A stretch of DNA of 64,000 nt. Source: Candidatus Pullichristensenella avicola. GTDB taxonomy: Bacteria > Bacillota > Clostridia > Christensenellales > Aristaeellaceae. The notes beneath the pieces were generated by a model. That model searched no databases. It had not been told where the DNA came from and was given only the letters and a program-made list of their open reading frames with translations. The translations under genes and the position numbers were made by a program. The DNA is taken from the NCBI GenBank assembly GCA_018711655.1, contig DVIA01000049.1, forward strand, positions 33,172 through 97,171, read 5' to 3'. This document shows, in pieces, positions 1 to 11,100 of this stretch (the stretch's first letter is position 1; the number at the start of each line of letters is the position of its first letter).

Positions 1-2333
1 AGCACGCCCAGCGCAAAGGCTGCGCGCAGGTCGAACCACATCGCCTGCAAAAGCAGCGCAAGAAGCGAGGGCGCGGCCAGGCTGCGCATAAGGTTGTCGA
101 GCAGCTTCAGGCGCGAAACGCCGGCAAGGCCGCGGCGAAACAAAAACGGCAGAAGCTGCCAGTCGCCGCGCGTCCAGCGGTTGAGGCGCTTGAGCCAGGC
201 AGAAAACGTTTCCGGAAAGCCGTCATAGAGGGAAATATCGCTGACAAACGCCGCGCGGGCCAATTCGCCCTCGATCAGATCATGGCTGAGCACACGGCCC
301 TGCGGCAGCTTGCCCTCCACCGCCGCCATAAAGGCGCGCACATCGTAAAGGCCCTTGCCGCCGAAGCTGCCAAGGCCGGTGACGTCCTGATAGAGATTGG
401 AGACCGTCACCGGATAGGCGTCCATGCCGCCCCGCCCGGCGAAGAGCCGCACAAACCCGTTCGCGCACGCGCCGGCGGAAAGCTCCATGTTCGGCTGCAG
501 CACAGCGTAACCGCGGCGCGCGCCGTTTTCCATGCGGGGGCGATTGAGCGGATGCATCAGCGTTCCCGCCAGGGCGTGCGCGCCGCCGGGAATCAGGCGC
601 GTGTCCGCATCCAGCGTCAGCACCAGGCAAAAGCGTCCCGCCAGCGCCGCGCAGGCCGCGTCCTCTGCCGCAAAGGCGCTGCGCGCGCCCTCCCGGCCCA
701 GAAGCAGCCGGTTCAGGTCCATCAGCGCCCCCCGCTTGCGCTCCCGGCCCATCCAGCGGCGATCGGGCGCATAAAACGCGCGGCGGCGATGCAGATAAAA
801 ATACTTTTCCCGGCCGGCCCGCGCGTTCATGGCGCCTATGCGCCCACGCACGGCTTCAAGAATTTCCTCGTCGTCCGGCTCGGTTTCGGCAGGGCCGTCG
901 CGAAAATCGCCCAGCAGCAGGTAGGCGACGTTCGGGTCGCGGTCAAGGCAGCCGATCGTTTCCAGCCCATCGCACAAATCGAGGGCCCGCTTTGCCGAAC
1001 TGAGCAGCGCCGGCATGACCACCAGCATGCGTTCTTCGTCGCCCATGGCCTCAATCTTGAGCTTGAGCAGCCGGCGCGGCCGCACCAGGCGCGCGCCGAT
1101 CCTGCCAATAAGAAGCATTGCCGCGCACCAACAAAGCGGTATTCCCAACGCCAGCACGAGCAAACTCCGCGCCAAAAGCGCATAAACGGCAAACAACGCC
1201 GCAGCGAGGCCCGCCTGCGCCGCAACGAGGCCGCGACCGCGGGGATCGGGCACGAGCCGGGGCAGGCGCCGCGCGCCCAGGCGCATGGCCAGCGCCGCGC
1301 GGCCTTCGTCGTCATACAACCACCAGCAAACCGTGGCGCGCGCTCCGCCGCTCTGTTCTCCCGCCGCTTCCACGGCCCGGGAGGCGACGCTGTGTTCGCT
1401 CAACCGCAAACGGCGCGCAAGGCGGCTGACCTGATCGCGCACAGCGGCGCGCGAGGCCTCGTCCATCCGCGGATAAGTGCCGTCCGGGTCGGCGCGCAAT
1501 TCCGCCTCCGTGCGCGAAATTTCCCGGAAGCATTCCCGCCAGTCCAGCGCGTCCAGCATGCGTTTGGCGCCAATGAGATTGTCCAGCCGCATGCTCAAAA
1601 GCGCCTGGGCCTCGTGCTCCAGACGGATCATCTTCTCGCCGCTTCCGCCCATGCGGGCGACGCGGCCTTCCAGGCGCTCGCGCAGGGCGGGCAGTTCGCG
1701 TTCCACGCTCAATTGCAAGGCGCGCTCGTAAAAAGCGGGCGCGTCCAGGGCGCGCCCCCCGCCTTCGACAAAGCGCTCGGCCAGCCGGCGTTCGCGGGCG
1801 CGACGCAACACCTCGCCGGCGGTCTCGCAGAAGGCCTCGGCCAGCGCGCGCCGCAGCGCCGTAGGCGCCGCCCACATTTCCGCCATCGTCAGCGCCTGCA
1901 CCTCGTCGAAAGCACGCAACGCCGCCGTCAGGCGTTCCGCGCTCAAAGGCGCGTCTGCGCGCGCCACCGCTTCGCGCATCGCCAGCAGAATGCGCGGCAC
2001 GCCGTCGGCGGCGCTCAAATGCGCTCCGCTGTCCAGGCGCGCCTGCGCGGCGCAGGCCTCCATGATGCGCGCGTCCTGCGCGAGCCTTTCCAGCGCCGGC
2101 GTTGGGGCGGCGCTTTCGGCCAGTATCTTCGCCGCCGCCCGGCCCAGCCTTTGAATGTTGCGCGCCAAATGCGATGGGCACCGCAGATGCGCGCGGCCCG
2201 TAACGCGCAGGCGCACCGCCAGCGCGCGCATATTCCGGGCAAGGGCGTCGTCGTCCCGCTCCGTGCCCGCGCCCCCTTCCCGGGACGAGCGCGACGCATA
2301 CAGCGTTCTGGAAAGCCTTGCCAAAACCTTCAT
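1..2333 (-). CDS. Cyclic beta-1,2-glucan synthase-like glycosyltransferase, N-terminal part (runs off window)
   Basis: The reading frame is open from an ATG at 2333 to the window edge, giving 777 codons of a larger protein. A GGAGG site lies 9-14 bases upstream of the ATG. Residues about 370-420 form a hydrophobic membrane segment pair, and a further hydrophobic stretch begins near residue 745. The GT84-type catalytic region shows TLDADT near residue 570, a conserved GGKGLYDVRAF stretch near 655, SHDLIEG near 680, and LKRLNRWTRGDWQ near 710. This motif set is typical of NdvB/Cgs cyclic beta-1,2-glucan synthases, which also carry DUF3131 and GH94 phosphorylase domains further on (not visible here). 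Family knowledge suggests UDP-glucose-dependent beta-1,2-glucan synthesis at the membrane. In Firmicutes such proteins may instead act in glucan or sophorose metabolism. Assignment to the family is firm; product is inferred. Confidence 0.85.
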   Translation of the reverse strand, partial: MKVLARLSRTLYASRSSREGGAGTERDDDALARNMRALAVRLRVTGRAHLRCPSHLARNIQRLGRAAAKILAESAAPTPALERLAQDARIMEACAAQARLDSGAHLSAADGVPRILLAMREAVARADAPLSAERLTAALRAFDEVQALTMAEMWAAPTALRRALAEAFCETAGEVLRRARERRLAERFVEGGGRALDAPAFYERALQLSVERELPALRERLEGRVARMGGSGEKMIRLEHEAQALLSMRLDNLIGAKRMLDALDWRECFREISRTEAELRADPDGTYPRMDEASRAAVRDQVSRLARRLRLSEHSVASRAVEAAGEQSGGARATVCWWLYDDEGRAALAMRLGARRLPRLVPDPRGRGLVAAQAGLAAALFAVYALLARSLLVLALGIPLCWCAAMLLIGRIGARLVRPRRLLKLKIEAMGDEERMLVVMPALLSSAKRALDLCDGLETIGCLDRDPNVAYLLLGDFRDGPAETEPDDEEILEAVRGRIGAMNARAGREKYFYLHRRRAFYAPDRRWMGRERKRGALMDLNRLLLGREGARSAFAAEDAACAALAGRFCLVLTLDADTRLIPGGAHALAGTLMHPLNRPRMENGARRGYAVLQPNMELSAGACANGFVRLFAGRGGMDAYPVTVSNLYQDVTGLGSFGGKGLYDVRAFMAAVEGKLPQGRVLSHDLIEGELARAAFVSDISLYDGFPETFSAWLKRLNRWTRGDWQLLPFLFRRGLAGVSRLKLLDNLMRSLAAPSLLALLLQAMWFDLRAAFALGV

Positions 2334-2610
2334 GTTTTGCATCCTCCTGCAATATCGTGCCGGAGGCCCGGAAAACGCCGCGTCGGCGGTCCGGGAAGCC
2401 GTTTCTGTCAAAAGGGCGCATCTTTGCGCGGCCGCCGCTTGAAAGCGAGATCTCTCAGACGGCCAGGGCGCGCGGCAAAACCGCGCCTGAAGTGTCGAAA
2501 CGCGCTCCGGCGCGTTCGAAATCCCACAGCGCGGCACGCAGCCGGCAGACAAAAAACGCCCTTTTGCGGAATTTCAAACGCGCTTTAAGTATGCGCGATT
2601 TTCTATGCGT
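2334..2610. other. Gene-free GC-rich interval
   Basis: This stretch separates the glucan synthase-like gene from the DUF3810 gene, both on the minus strand. It holds the ribosome binding site of the synthase at about 2343-2348. I see no convincing gene, hairpin or promoter otherwise. Confidence 0.5.
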
Positions 2611-3543
2611 TCATACATATATGTCGCAAAGCCAGGCGGCGAGCGCGCCGTAGCTATCCGTCTTTGCGGCGATGCCGGAAACTTGCAAAAAGGCCTGTAC
2701 GACGCCGCCGCGCGCGGACGTCGAGGGCGAAACGCCGCCGATGGCGAAAAAGTCCGATCGCACGGAGGCGGTCAGCGCCTGCACAAAGGCGTTCCCCAGC
2801 GCCGGCTCCAGCGCGCGCATCTCTTCCAGGGCATAGCGCAGCGCCCACAGATCCGCCGAATAGGCGAACGCGCCGCCGGCGCGGCTGCAGGCCTCGTAAG
2901 CGCAGATGTTCGCCTGTCCCTCGTCGGCAATGCCGCCCATGTGCATCAATTCATGCACAGCCGTAAAGGGCTGGCCTGCCGGGGCCTCGGCAGGGTTGAG
3001 CAGCGCCTCGAACGTCCAGGGCACATATATCCCCGCCACCGTCAATACGCGCATCCATTCCGGATAGCGCGCATATTTGGGCGCGGCCGCGGGGCGCGCC
3101 GGCGTATCAACCAGCAAGGCTGTTTCCAAAGCGCGCTGTTCAAAATTGTCAGGCAATGTAAACGCCTCGCAGACGTTGAGCCGTTCCACCAGTTCGGCGC
3201 ACACCGTCGCCAGCGCCGATGCGTCCGCCTTCCCAACCGGACGGCGCGGCGCGGCAAAATAGGCCGGCGCCCACAAAAGCACATACCCGGCGACGACGAC
3301 GCTCAACAGCAGACAGGCTCCGCGCCGCGAGCGAAAAAGCAGAAAAACCAGCGACGCGCCCAACAGCAGCGCCAAAGGTTCGGCAAGGGCAAAACCCCAG
3401 CGCCCGGAAAGCGCGGAAAGCGCGCCCGAAATCGGCGCGAATACCGCCGTCAGCCAGATGTCCGCCACCCCTGGCAGCAGCCGGCAGGCCAGCAAAAACA
3501 GCGCCGCGCCGCCCATAAGCGCGCCCGCGGCCACATACAGCAT
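2611..3543 (-). CDS. DUF3810-family membrane protein with zinc-protease-like HExxH motif
   Basis: The protein has 310 residues. The start at 3543 is chosen because AAGGAGGG lies 7 bases upstream; an in-frame ATG 19 codons earlier lacks such a site. Three hydrophobic segments occupy roughly residues 1-23, 30-60 and 80-100. A soluble domain follows with HELMHMGGIADEGQAN near residue 195, the hallmark of DUF3810, which resembles gluzincin metallopeptidases: HE..H plus a downstream acidic residue. The sequence supports a membrane-anchored metallopeptidase-like role with the soluble domain outside, but no substrate is known for the family. It is separated from the upstream repeat block by only about 100 bases. 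Confidence 0.75.
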   Translation of the reverse strand: MLYVAAGALMGGAALFLLACRLLPGVADIWLTAVFAPISGALSALSGRWGFALAEPLALLLGASLVFLLFRSRRGACLLLSVVVAGYVLLWAPAYFAAPRRPVGKADASALATVCAELVERLNVCEAFTLPDNFEQRALETALLVDTPARPAAAPKYARYPEWMRVLTVAGIYVPWTFEALLNPAEAPAGQPFTAVHELMHMGGIADEGQANICAYEACSRAGGAFAYSADLWALRYALEEMRALEPALGNAFVQALTASVRSDFFAIGGVSPSTSARGGVVQAFLQVSGIAAKTDSYGALAAWLCDIYV

Positions 3544-3640
3544 AGCGTTCCCTCCTTGCGCCTTCATTATGCTACACCGCAGGGGAAATTTCAAATGCAA
3601 TTTCTTCCGACAGGCATCGAACCGTCGCCGATTTAGGCCG

Positions 3641-4666
3641 TTGCTCCGGCGCCGCTATGACAGATGCGCGCCAACCGCAATGGCATGGCATTGCGGTTGG
3701 CGCGCATGGGAAGGCCCCGGATGCCGCGAACTGCGTCCATCGTTGCGCTGATTGCTCCGGGCGCGCATGGGGCGCTGTTAAAAACCGTTCAAAAAACTTC
3801 GACCGTGTCACATTGCTTCCGGGCGCGCATGGAACGCTGGCGGGTGTCGAGGCAACCGGCCCTGCGCTGACGGATTGCCTCCGGGCGCGCACGAGAACGC
3901 CGGCATTGTGCTCCGCTGATTCCGTCGCTTCCAAATTGCCCTGAGCGCGCATGGGAACGCTGTGGGCGCAAACAAATGAAATCAGAGAAAGCCTTTCGGG
4001 CGTATGAAGGCGCTGTGCGCCTTGGCGGACAGCGTGTGTTATGGATCACCGTTCCTCCCAGGCGCATGGGAGCGCTGGAGCCTGCCTACACGCCGGCTCC
4101 ACGAACACCGGCCCTCCCGCTGCTGGCAAACGGCGGCCGGTCATAACGGTATACATCGCTTCCGGGCGCAGACACAGAAAGCAGCCCCGGTAAACTGGCA
4201 AACGCGGCTTTCCAAGCCGGGGATTGCTCACGGGTACAGGAAGCAGTCCCCTTCCACGCTCCGACGATCTCAGGCGGCGATTGCTTCCAGCGCGCACGGG
4301 AACGCTTCTCCGTTCTACTGTTGCCTTTGCTTGTACAGCCGTAGTACCTCCGGACATGGGGTGGGTACAACGCGAGCGCCAGGCGGCCGGGCATATTCCA
4401 TTGCTTGCAGGCGCAGGGGATCGCAACCCCTTTTCCACGCCCCGACGATCTCAGGCGGCGATTGCTTTCATGCGCGCACGGGAACGCAGGATACCGACCA
4501 GCACAAAGGCGAAATCCTTATGGCATCGCTTCCAGACACGCATCGGCCCGCTTCTGCGTTTGCAGTTCCTTCATTTGCATAACTGCATTGCTTCCAGGCG
4601 CATTTGGTTGCAGAGGCGGCCACGGCTGACGCATGGTCGCTTGCAGGCGCTGCGCGCTTCTCCTTT
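3641..4666. repeat. Interspersed degenerate repeats with about 61-bp pitch (CRISPR-like spacing, no cas genes)
   Basis: A motif of about 28 bases recurs roughly 17 times. Its best copies read ATTGCTTCC followed by GGGCGCGCATGGGAACGC. The GCGCGC core occurs at 3700, 3761, 3823, 3885 and 3945 (intervals 61, 62, 62, 60). Later copies start near 3986, 4047, 4154, 4222, 4279, 4340, 4399, 4460, 4524, 4586 and 4637. The 30-35 bases between copies are mostly unrelated, apart from one duplicated segment (4250-4306 resembles 4431-4487). Reading frames crossing it are short and low-complexity, so it is not coding. The arrangement resembles a decayed CRISPR array, but the repeats differ from one another far more than in any active array. 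It may equally be another kind of dispersed non-coding element. Confidence 0.6.
3664..3707. repeat. Perfect 19-bp inverted repeat at the left end of the repeat block
   Basis: The arms ATGCGCGCCAACCGCAATG and its exact reverse complement flank a 6-base loop, GCATGG. The right arm overlaps the first well-preserved copy of the 61-bp-pitch motif. There is no T-tract, so it is not an obvious intrinsic terminator. Confidence 0.8.
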
Positions 4667-5080
4667 CGCAGCCGCATCCGAAGCAAACATCCCGCAAATC
4701 GCCGTTTGCAGCCGCCGCACAGAGGGCGTTCCCCGCCAAAAAAGTCTCGCCGCCCAACCTGGCGCGACCCCGGCGCAAATGCCCGCTGTCGCTTGCAGGC
4801 GCTGCGCGCTTCTCTTTTCGCAGCCGCATCCGAAGCAAACATCCCGCAAATCGCCGTTTGCAACCGCCGCACAGAGGGCGTTCCCCGCCAAAAAAGCCTC
4901 GCCGCCCAACCTGGCGCGACCCCGGCGCAAATGCCCGCTGTCGCTTGCAGGCGCTGCGCGCTTCTCCTTTCGCAGCCGTATCCGAAGCAAATATCCCGCA
5001 AATCGCCGTTTGCAGCCGCCGCACAGAGGGCGTTCCCCGCCAAAAAAAGCCTCGCCGCCCATCTTCCCAGCCTGGCGCGA
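4637..5080. repeat. Three tandem 152-bp repeats
   Basis: Units start at 4637, 4789 and 4941 and are nearly identical; the third diverges after about 5050. Each unit begins with a relative of the 61-bp-pitch motif (TCGCTTGCAGGCG) and contains a second weak relative 61 bases in, near 4698 in the first unit. Because 152 is not a multiple of three, apparent reading frames shift with each unit on both strands, which argues against coding. Confidence 0.85.
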
Positions 5081-5127
5081 AAACACAAAGGGGCCGGAGC
5101 TTTTGCTCCGGCCCCTGTCCGTGAACC

Positions 5128-8100
5128 TCAGCCGTCCACGCCCGCTACGGAAATCCGCGTCAACAGCCATGTGCCCTCGCTTTCGCAGAAGCCATAGCGT
5201 TCCAGTCGATAGCCGTCCACCAGACGGATGCGGATCTCCAGGGTGATCTCCACATAGTCGCATTCCTCGCCGTCGAACGTCGCCGTGCGCAGCGGGAAGC
5301 AATCCTCCAGCAGCGCCTCGTAAGCGGCGCGCTCCTCTTCGTTCATGGCCTCTATGCGCGCGCGTACGGTTTCGATCAACGCGGTCGCCGCGTCGGAAAT
5401 CTTGCGTTCCCAGGTCTCCAGCGTGTGGTTGACCTCGTTTTCGTAGCCAAGCACGCTCAGCAGCACGAACATCTGCTCTGCCGGCTCGAGGGCGCTGAGC
5501 GCCTCCAGTTCTTCGGCAGTGAGCACCTCGTCGCTGTAGACGACGCTTACCGTCACGTCATCGCCATACTGTTCGTGGATGCTCTCGCTGACGGTGGCCA
5601 TTGCCGTCGCCATGCGCGCCGCGTCGCCGGCTGCAACGCCGTGCAGAACTTCGTCCGCGCCCAATTCGGTGAAAATCGGCTCGTCAACGACCACGTCCTC
5701 ATCCTCTTCCGACTCGGGACGAGCGTAGCCGCACAGGCGGCAGGTCCTGCCGCTGAAGGAATGCGCCCCCACCTGCGTTACGCCTTCTTCCACGATCACA
5801 TCGTTCACCTGCAGCCCGCAGCAGGTGCAATTGGTGATCTCGTGGATGTCGCCCATCGCGGTGTGGCCGGCCTCGCCGTTGGACTGATAGGAGGCGGCGA
5901 CGAACACATTCGCGCTTTCTGGCTTGCTGTGCGCGCATTCGTGCCCGCACAGCGTGCAAACGCCGTCGGCGTAGATGTGCGGCTGCCGTTCCTTGACGGG
6001 AGCTTCGGTGACGTTGGTTTCCATGCCGCAGGTATCGCAGGTCGTGGTCGTCACGCGCGTTCCGGCGGCGGTGTGCATCTCGTCGTCACGCTCGATCTCC
6101 GTGAAAGCGTCAAAGGTGTCCGCGAAGGTATCGGTGGCCGCGTCGTGCCGGCATTCGTACTCGCAGACCGTGCATACGCCGTCCTCATAGATATGCGCTT
6201 CGCCCTGGCCGGGCTGTTCGCCTTTATTGATTCTCGTTTTGCCGCAGGTATCGCAGGTGTAGGTCGTTTCGGTCTCGTATATGGGCGTATGCTGCGCGTC
6301 GTCGGAGGTATACTCGATCACTTCACCCTGAACCGGTTCGCCCGCGGTCTCCTTCGAATGCGTGCATTCGTACTCGCAGACCGTGCACTTGCCGTCTACA
6401 TAGATGTGCACTTCCGGCTCGCCGTTCACGTCTTTGGACGACTCGCTTACATAATCGCAATACTTACAGGTCGTCGTCGTGGTTACGGTATTCACCGCGG
6501 TATGCGTTTCGTCGGTCTTATTGATGTACTCCTTGACCTTCGAATCCACGCTTACCTCCGCGTCCGTGTGCTCGCATTCGTGTTTGCAGACCGTGCACAC
6601 GCCGTCTACATAGGTGTGCTCTTCCGGCTCGCCGTTCTCGTCTTTGGACAACACGCTTACATCACCGCAGTACTTACAGGTCGTCGTCGTCGTTACGGTG
6701 TTCACCGCGGTATGCATCATGTCGGTCATATTGATGTATTCCTTGACCTCCGACTCCACGCTTACATCCGCGTCCGTGTGCTCGCATTCGTGTCCGCAGA
6801 CCGTGCACTTGCCGTCCACGAACGCGTGGTCTGCCGGCTCGCCCTTTTCGGTGCCCGTTTGCGTCCACCCCGTCTTGCATACGTCGCAGGTGTAGAGCGT
6901 TTGGGTCTCGTAGACCGGCGTATGCTGGGTCGCGGTGGTTTCATAGTGGTCCAGGTCGCCCCGAACCGTCTCGCCCGCGGTCGCCTGGTCGTGCTGACAT
7001 GTGTACCGGCATTGGTAGCACACGCCGTCCAAGAATGTGTGGTCCTCCGTCTCGCCCCGCTCCTCGCCGCGTTCCCACCGCACCGTCACGCCGCATGCGC
7101 TGCAGATATAGGGCGTGTTGATCTTGTGCACCCGGGTATGCTGCGTGGAGGTTGTTTCATATCTATCCTCACCTTCGATCAGCTCCGGCACGCCTGGGGT
7201 CACTTCCGTATGCTGGCAGTTGTACTCGCATACGCTGCACATGCCGTTCTCAAACTTGTGGGCCTCCGCCGTGCCCTTTACGGTGCCCTCTTCCGTCTTT
7301 ACCGTCTCGCCGCATACGTCGCAGGTGTAGGGCGTTTGGGTCTCGTAGACCGGCGTATGCTGTTCGGCGGTGGTTTCATAGCGGAGCAGTTCGCCCTGCT
7401 GCGCCGTGCCCGCCGTCTGCTGGCCGTGCTGGCACTCGTACTCGCAAACCGTGCACTTGCCGCCTGCGAACGCGTGGTTCTCCGGCTCGCCCTTTACGGT
7501 GCCCTCATCCATCTTTACCGTCTCGCCGCATACTTCGCAGGTATAGGGCGTCGTGTTCCTGTAGACCGGCGTATGCTGTTCGGCGGTGGCTTCATAGCGG
7601 AGCAGTTCGCCCTGCTGCGTCTCGCCCGCGGTCTGCTGGTCGTGCTGGCACTCGTACCCGCAAACCGTGCACACGCCGCTTTCGAATTCGTGGGCCTCCG
7701 CCGTGCCTTTTACAGCCTCTTCCTCTGTCCATTTATGGCCGCAATCCGGGCAGGTATAGGGCGTTTCGAGTTTGTAGGAAGCCGTATGCTGGGTCGCGGT
7801 GGTTTCGTATTGGGTCTCGCCCTGCGTCGGCTCGCCCGCCTCCGCGTTGCTATGCGCGCAGGTATGCTCGCACACCGTGCACACGCCGTTTGCATAGGTG
7901 TGGGCCTTCATGGCGCCGAGAGAACCGGTCTGGGTTTCTTTCTTCACCTCGGCTCCGCAGCTTTTGCAGATGTAGGTAATCTCGGCGTCAAGGCGCTCCT
8001 GATGCTTGGCGTCGCCGACGGAGACGTAGGCCGGCGCGGTCCTGCGCTCCTCGCGGGTCTCCTCGTGCGCGCATACTTCGGGATCGACGTAGCCGCACAG

Positions 8101-11100
8101 CACGCACGCGCCGGTGTCATCAAAGAAGTGTTCCTCCTGCGCCGGAACTCCGGTTTTGCCGACGTAGGTCTGGCTGACGGTCTGCCCGCAGGTCGAGCAT
8201 CGATACCAGCCGTACTCCGTATAAGTATAGCTGTGGAACTGACCGTCTATGGGCGCGTAGGAGCCCTCGTCGGGGATCGGCTGATTGTAAACGCCCTCCC
8301 AATCTGGGTGCGTACAGGCGTTGACATAGTCGCAGTCCATGCAGCGGCCGGTGTTGTCCCACTTGTGCGGCTGTTGCATCTCCCTGGGCTCGCCGGGCGT
8401 TTTTTTCAGCTGCGCGCCGCAGTCCGAGCAGACGGTAACGGTTCCTTCCCGCACAAGGAAGGTATGCCCGTCCGCGTCCGAACGCACCACGCCGATCTCG
8501 CTATACGGCTGCTCCTCTGCGTTCTCATGCTGGCAGACCTTGAGGACGTAGCCGCATTCCATGCAGATGCCGCTGCCGTCGTTGCGGTGCGCCTCGGTCA
8601 CGAAGTAGTTGTCCACGGGGCCCTCCTCGGACCACCCATATCCGCAGGCCGGGCAGGCATAGTAGCGAATGACGCCAATGTACTGAAGCGTATGCCCCTC
8701 ATCGTTTCTGGAAATAACCTCCGCCTCGGCATAGCTTTCCTCCACCAGGAAGGCCGGGGCGTGCGTGCACGCGTTGACCGCGCCGCACAGGGTGCACTGG
8801 CCGTTTGCGTTGTAGGTGTGATTTTCGGTGTAGTTCTCCACAATTTCCGCCTCGCCGGGGAAGGTCGAGCCGCAATCGGCACAGGCGTAGTACGGCGTGC
8901 GCGACACGTTGGTCGTGTGCGTCGTGCCGTCCTGGTTGGCCTTCGCCCCGCCGCCGGCGTAGACGGTCGCATAATACTGAAGCATCGTGTGTTCGTGCGC
9001 GCATTCCGGGCGATAGCCGCAGCGCGCGCAGACGCCGCTGACGAGCAGATGTTCGCCCAGCACGTTGCGGTAGGTGGGGTCGTCGTTTCCGTAGCGCTCC
9101 ATCTTCAGGCGGCAAATTTCGCAGGTGGCCTCGTAGTAGCAATCGCGCAGGCCGACGGCGACGCACATGCCGTTTTCATCGCACTCCCAATGGTCCACCG
9201 TGGCGCTGACCAGTTCCCAGACCAGGCCCGTGTGCGGACAGTCGTAGGGATACTGCTCATGCCCGCACCCTGTGCAGACGCCGTTCTCGTAAGTATGCTC
9301 CTCGACGACCGATTCGGTCGGCGCGGGCACATTCATGCCGCAATTGTCACAGTGTTGCGGTTTCCCTGTCCAGGCCGTCTTGGTGTGGGTCTTGCCGTCG
9401 TAGTTGTCCTCATAGATTGGCTCGGCGGTATACGGGTCCTCCCGCATGTCATCGTGCGGGCAGGCGTAACCGCAAACCGCGCAGACGCCGATGGTGTTGT
9501 AGCTGTGCATCTCCCGCTCTTCGCGGACCTCGTTGACCGTCTCAAGCGTCGCGCCGCAGTCTTTGCAGATGGTGGCGACCGTGCTGTTGTATGTATACCG
9601 GTGATAATAGCCGTCCGGTTCGATCTCCACGGAAATGTATTCCGCAGCCCCCATGCCGGCATTATCTTTATAGGTATGTTCGTGCGCGCAGACGATGGGC
9701 GCGCCGCAGTCGGAACAGAAGTTGCCGCCGTCATAGCTGCAATGCTCTGTGGCCCAGGGCTCTTGCGCTACATAGCCCGCAAAGAGCACCGCGCCGCAGT
9801 CCGCGCAGTATTCCGTCTTGTATTCCGAAAAAATCACCTGATGCTGCTGTTCGTTCAGATACACATACTCCGTCTTGATGTCGCTGTAGACGTCATAGGT
9901 CCCGCCGGTGTGCGTACAGCCGGCAACCTGCGTGTAGCCGCACGCCGTGCACACGCCGTTTACGAAGGTATGCACATCCTCCACGTTTTCATACACGACG
10001 TCGCTCTCGCTCCAGCTGTCTCCGCACAGGGGGCAGTACCAGCTCGTCGTCGTGTAGGTAACGGTGACGTGCAGAAGCGGGTCCTTGGCGAAGGGCTGTT
10101 CGCTGTGGACGCTGACGCTCTTTTGCAGGCCGTCCCCGTGCTGGCAGACTTCGCCGGGCTCGACCACCTTGTCGCAGTCATAACAATAGCTGTCGGAAAG
10201 GCCGTGCGCCTCCGTGCCGGTTGCGATATAGGGCTCGCCGGCGAAGATCACGCCGCAGTCCTGGCACTGAATGACCTCGTTGAGGTACTGCTTGTAGGTG
10301 TGCGTGCCGTCCCCGTTGTCCGTATAGCCGAATTTGCCGCCGTGTTCGACATACTCCATGTGCTCCAGCGGGTTCAGCAGCGTGGTGTTTGCGTGCTGGC
10401 ACGTCAGCGTGTAGCCGCAGTCCGCGCAGACCGAGCCGGTTTCGGTCGCGACCATGTTGTGCGCCTCTTTGACCGTGCGCGCCGTGCCGTCGCCGTAATC
10501 TCTGTAGCCGCCCAGCCAGGTCCCGCAATCGTTGCAGTACTGGTCTACATACATATATTCAATCTGCTGCAGGTGGTAGGTTTCGTCCAGACACTGGGCG
10601 GAACCCTCCTTATAGTGGTTAATGCCGTATTCGTATGTAAAATAGTAGTGCCCGCATTCAGAATCAGAGGAGTAGCCACAGTATTGGCACTGGCCGGTGG
10701 AGTCGAAATTGTGCGGCTCAATTTCATCTATCACAATTTCCGTGGGCGGCCGTTCGCCCTCCGGCACTTCCTCTCCGCAAATCTGGCAGGATTCCCCCGG
10801 GATCTCATACTCGAAGTAGCGATGGGTCTCCTTGTCAATATATTCGTAATCATCATCCCGAAACATGTAGAACTTGTGCTCGTGCGCAGGGGTCTCGCCG
10901 AACCGATACAGGCAGGTGCGGCAATACTCTTCTCCTGGCGCTCCCGTACGAGAATGCTGCTCTGCGTACCGGTCCTGCGTGAACGCATAGTCCAGAATTG
11001 CGCCGCATGCGCCGCATTCGGTCCAGGTCACGATCGTTTTGGCGTAATAGTGGTAATTCTCGTCCTTGTCGATGCAGGCGCTGTAATCCACGTCGTCATC

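Noticed and set aside
282..2588. 768-codon plus-strand frame over the glucan synthase-like gene
   Set aside because: The minus-strand frame shows clear family motifs and a ribosome binding site; the plus frame is Arg/Ala/Gln-rich and matches nothing.
4468..5302. Three overlapping minus-strand frames with GGERPLCGGCKRRF-type repeats
   Set aside because: The same residues appear in three different frames because the 152-bp unit is not a multiple of three. This shows the DNA, not a protein, is repeated.
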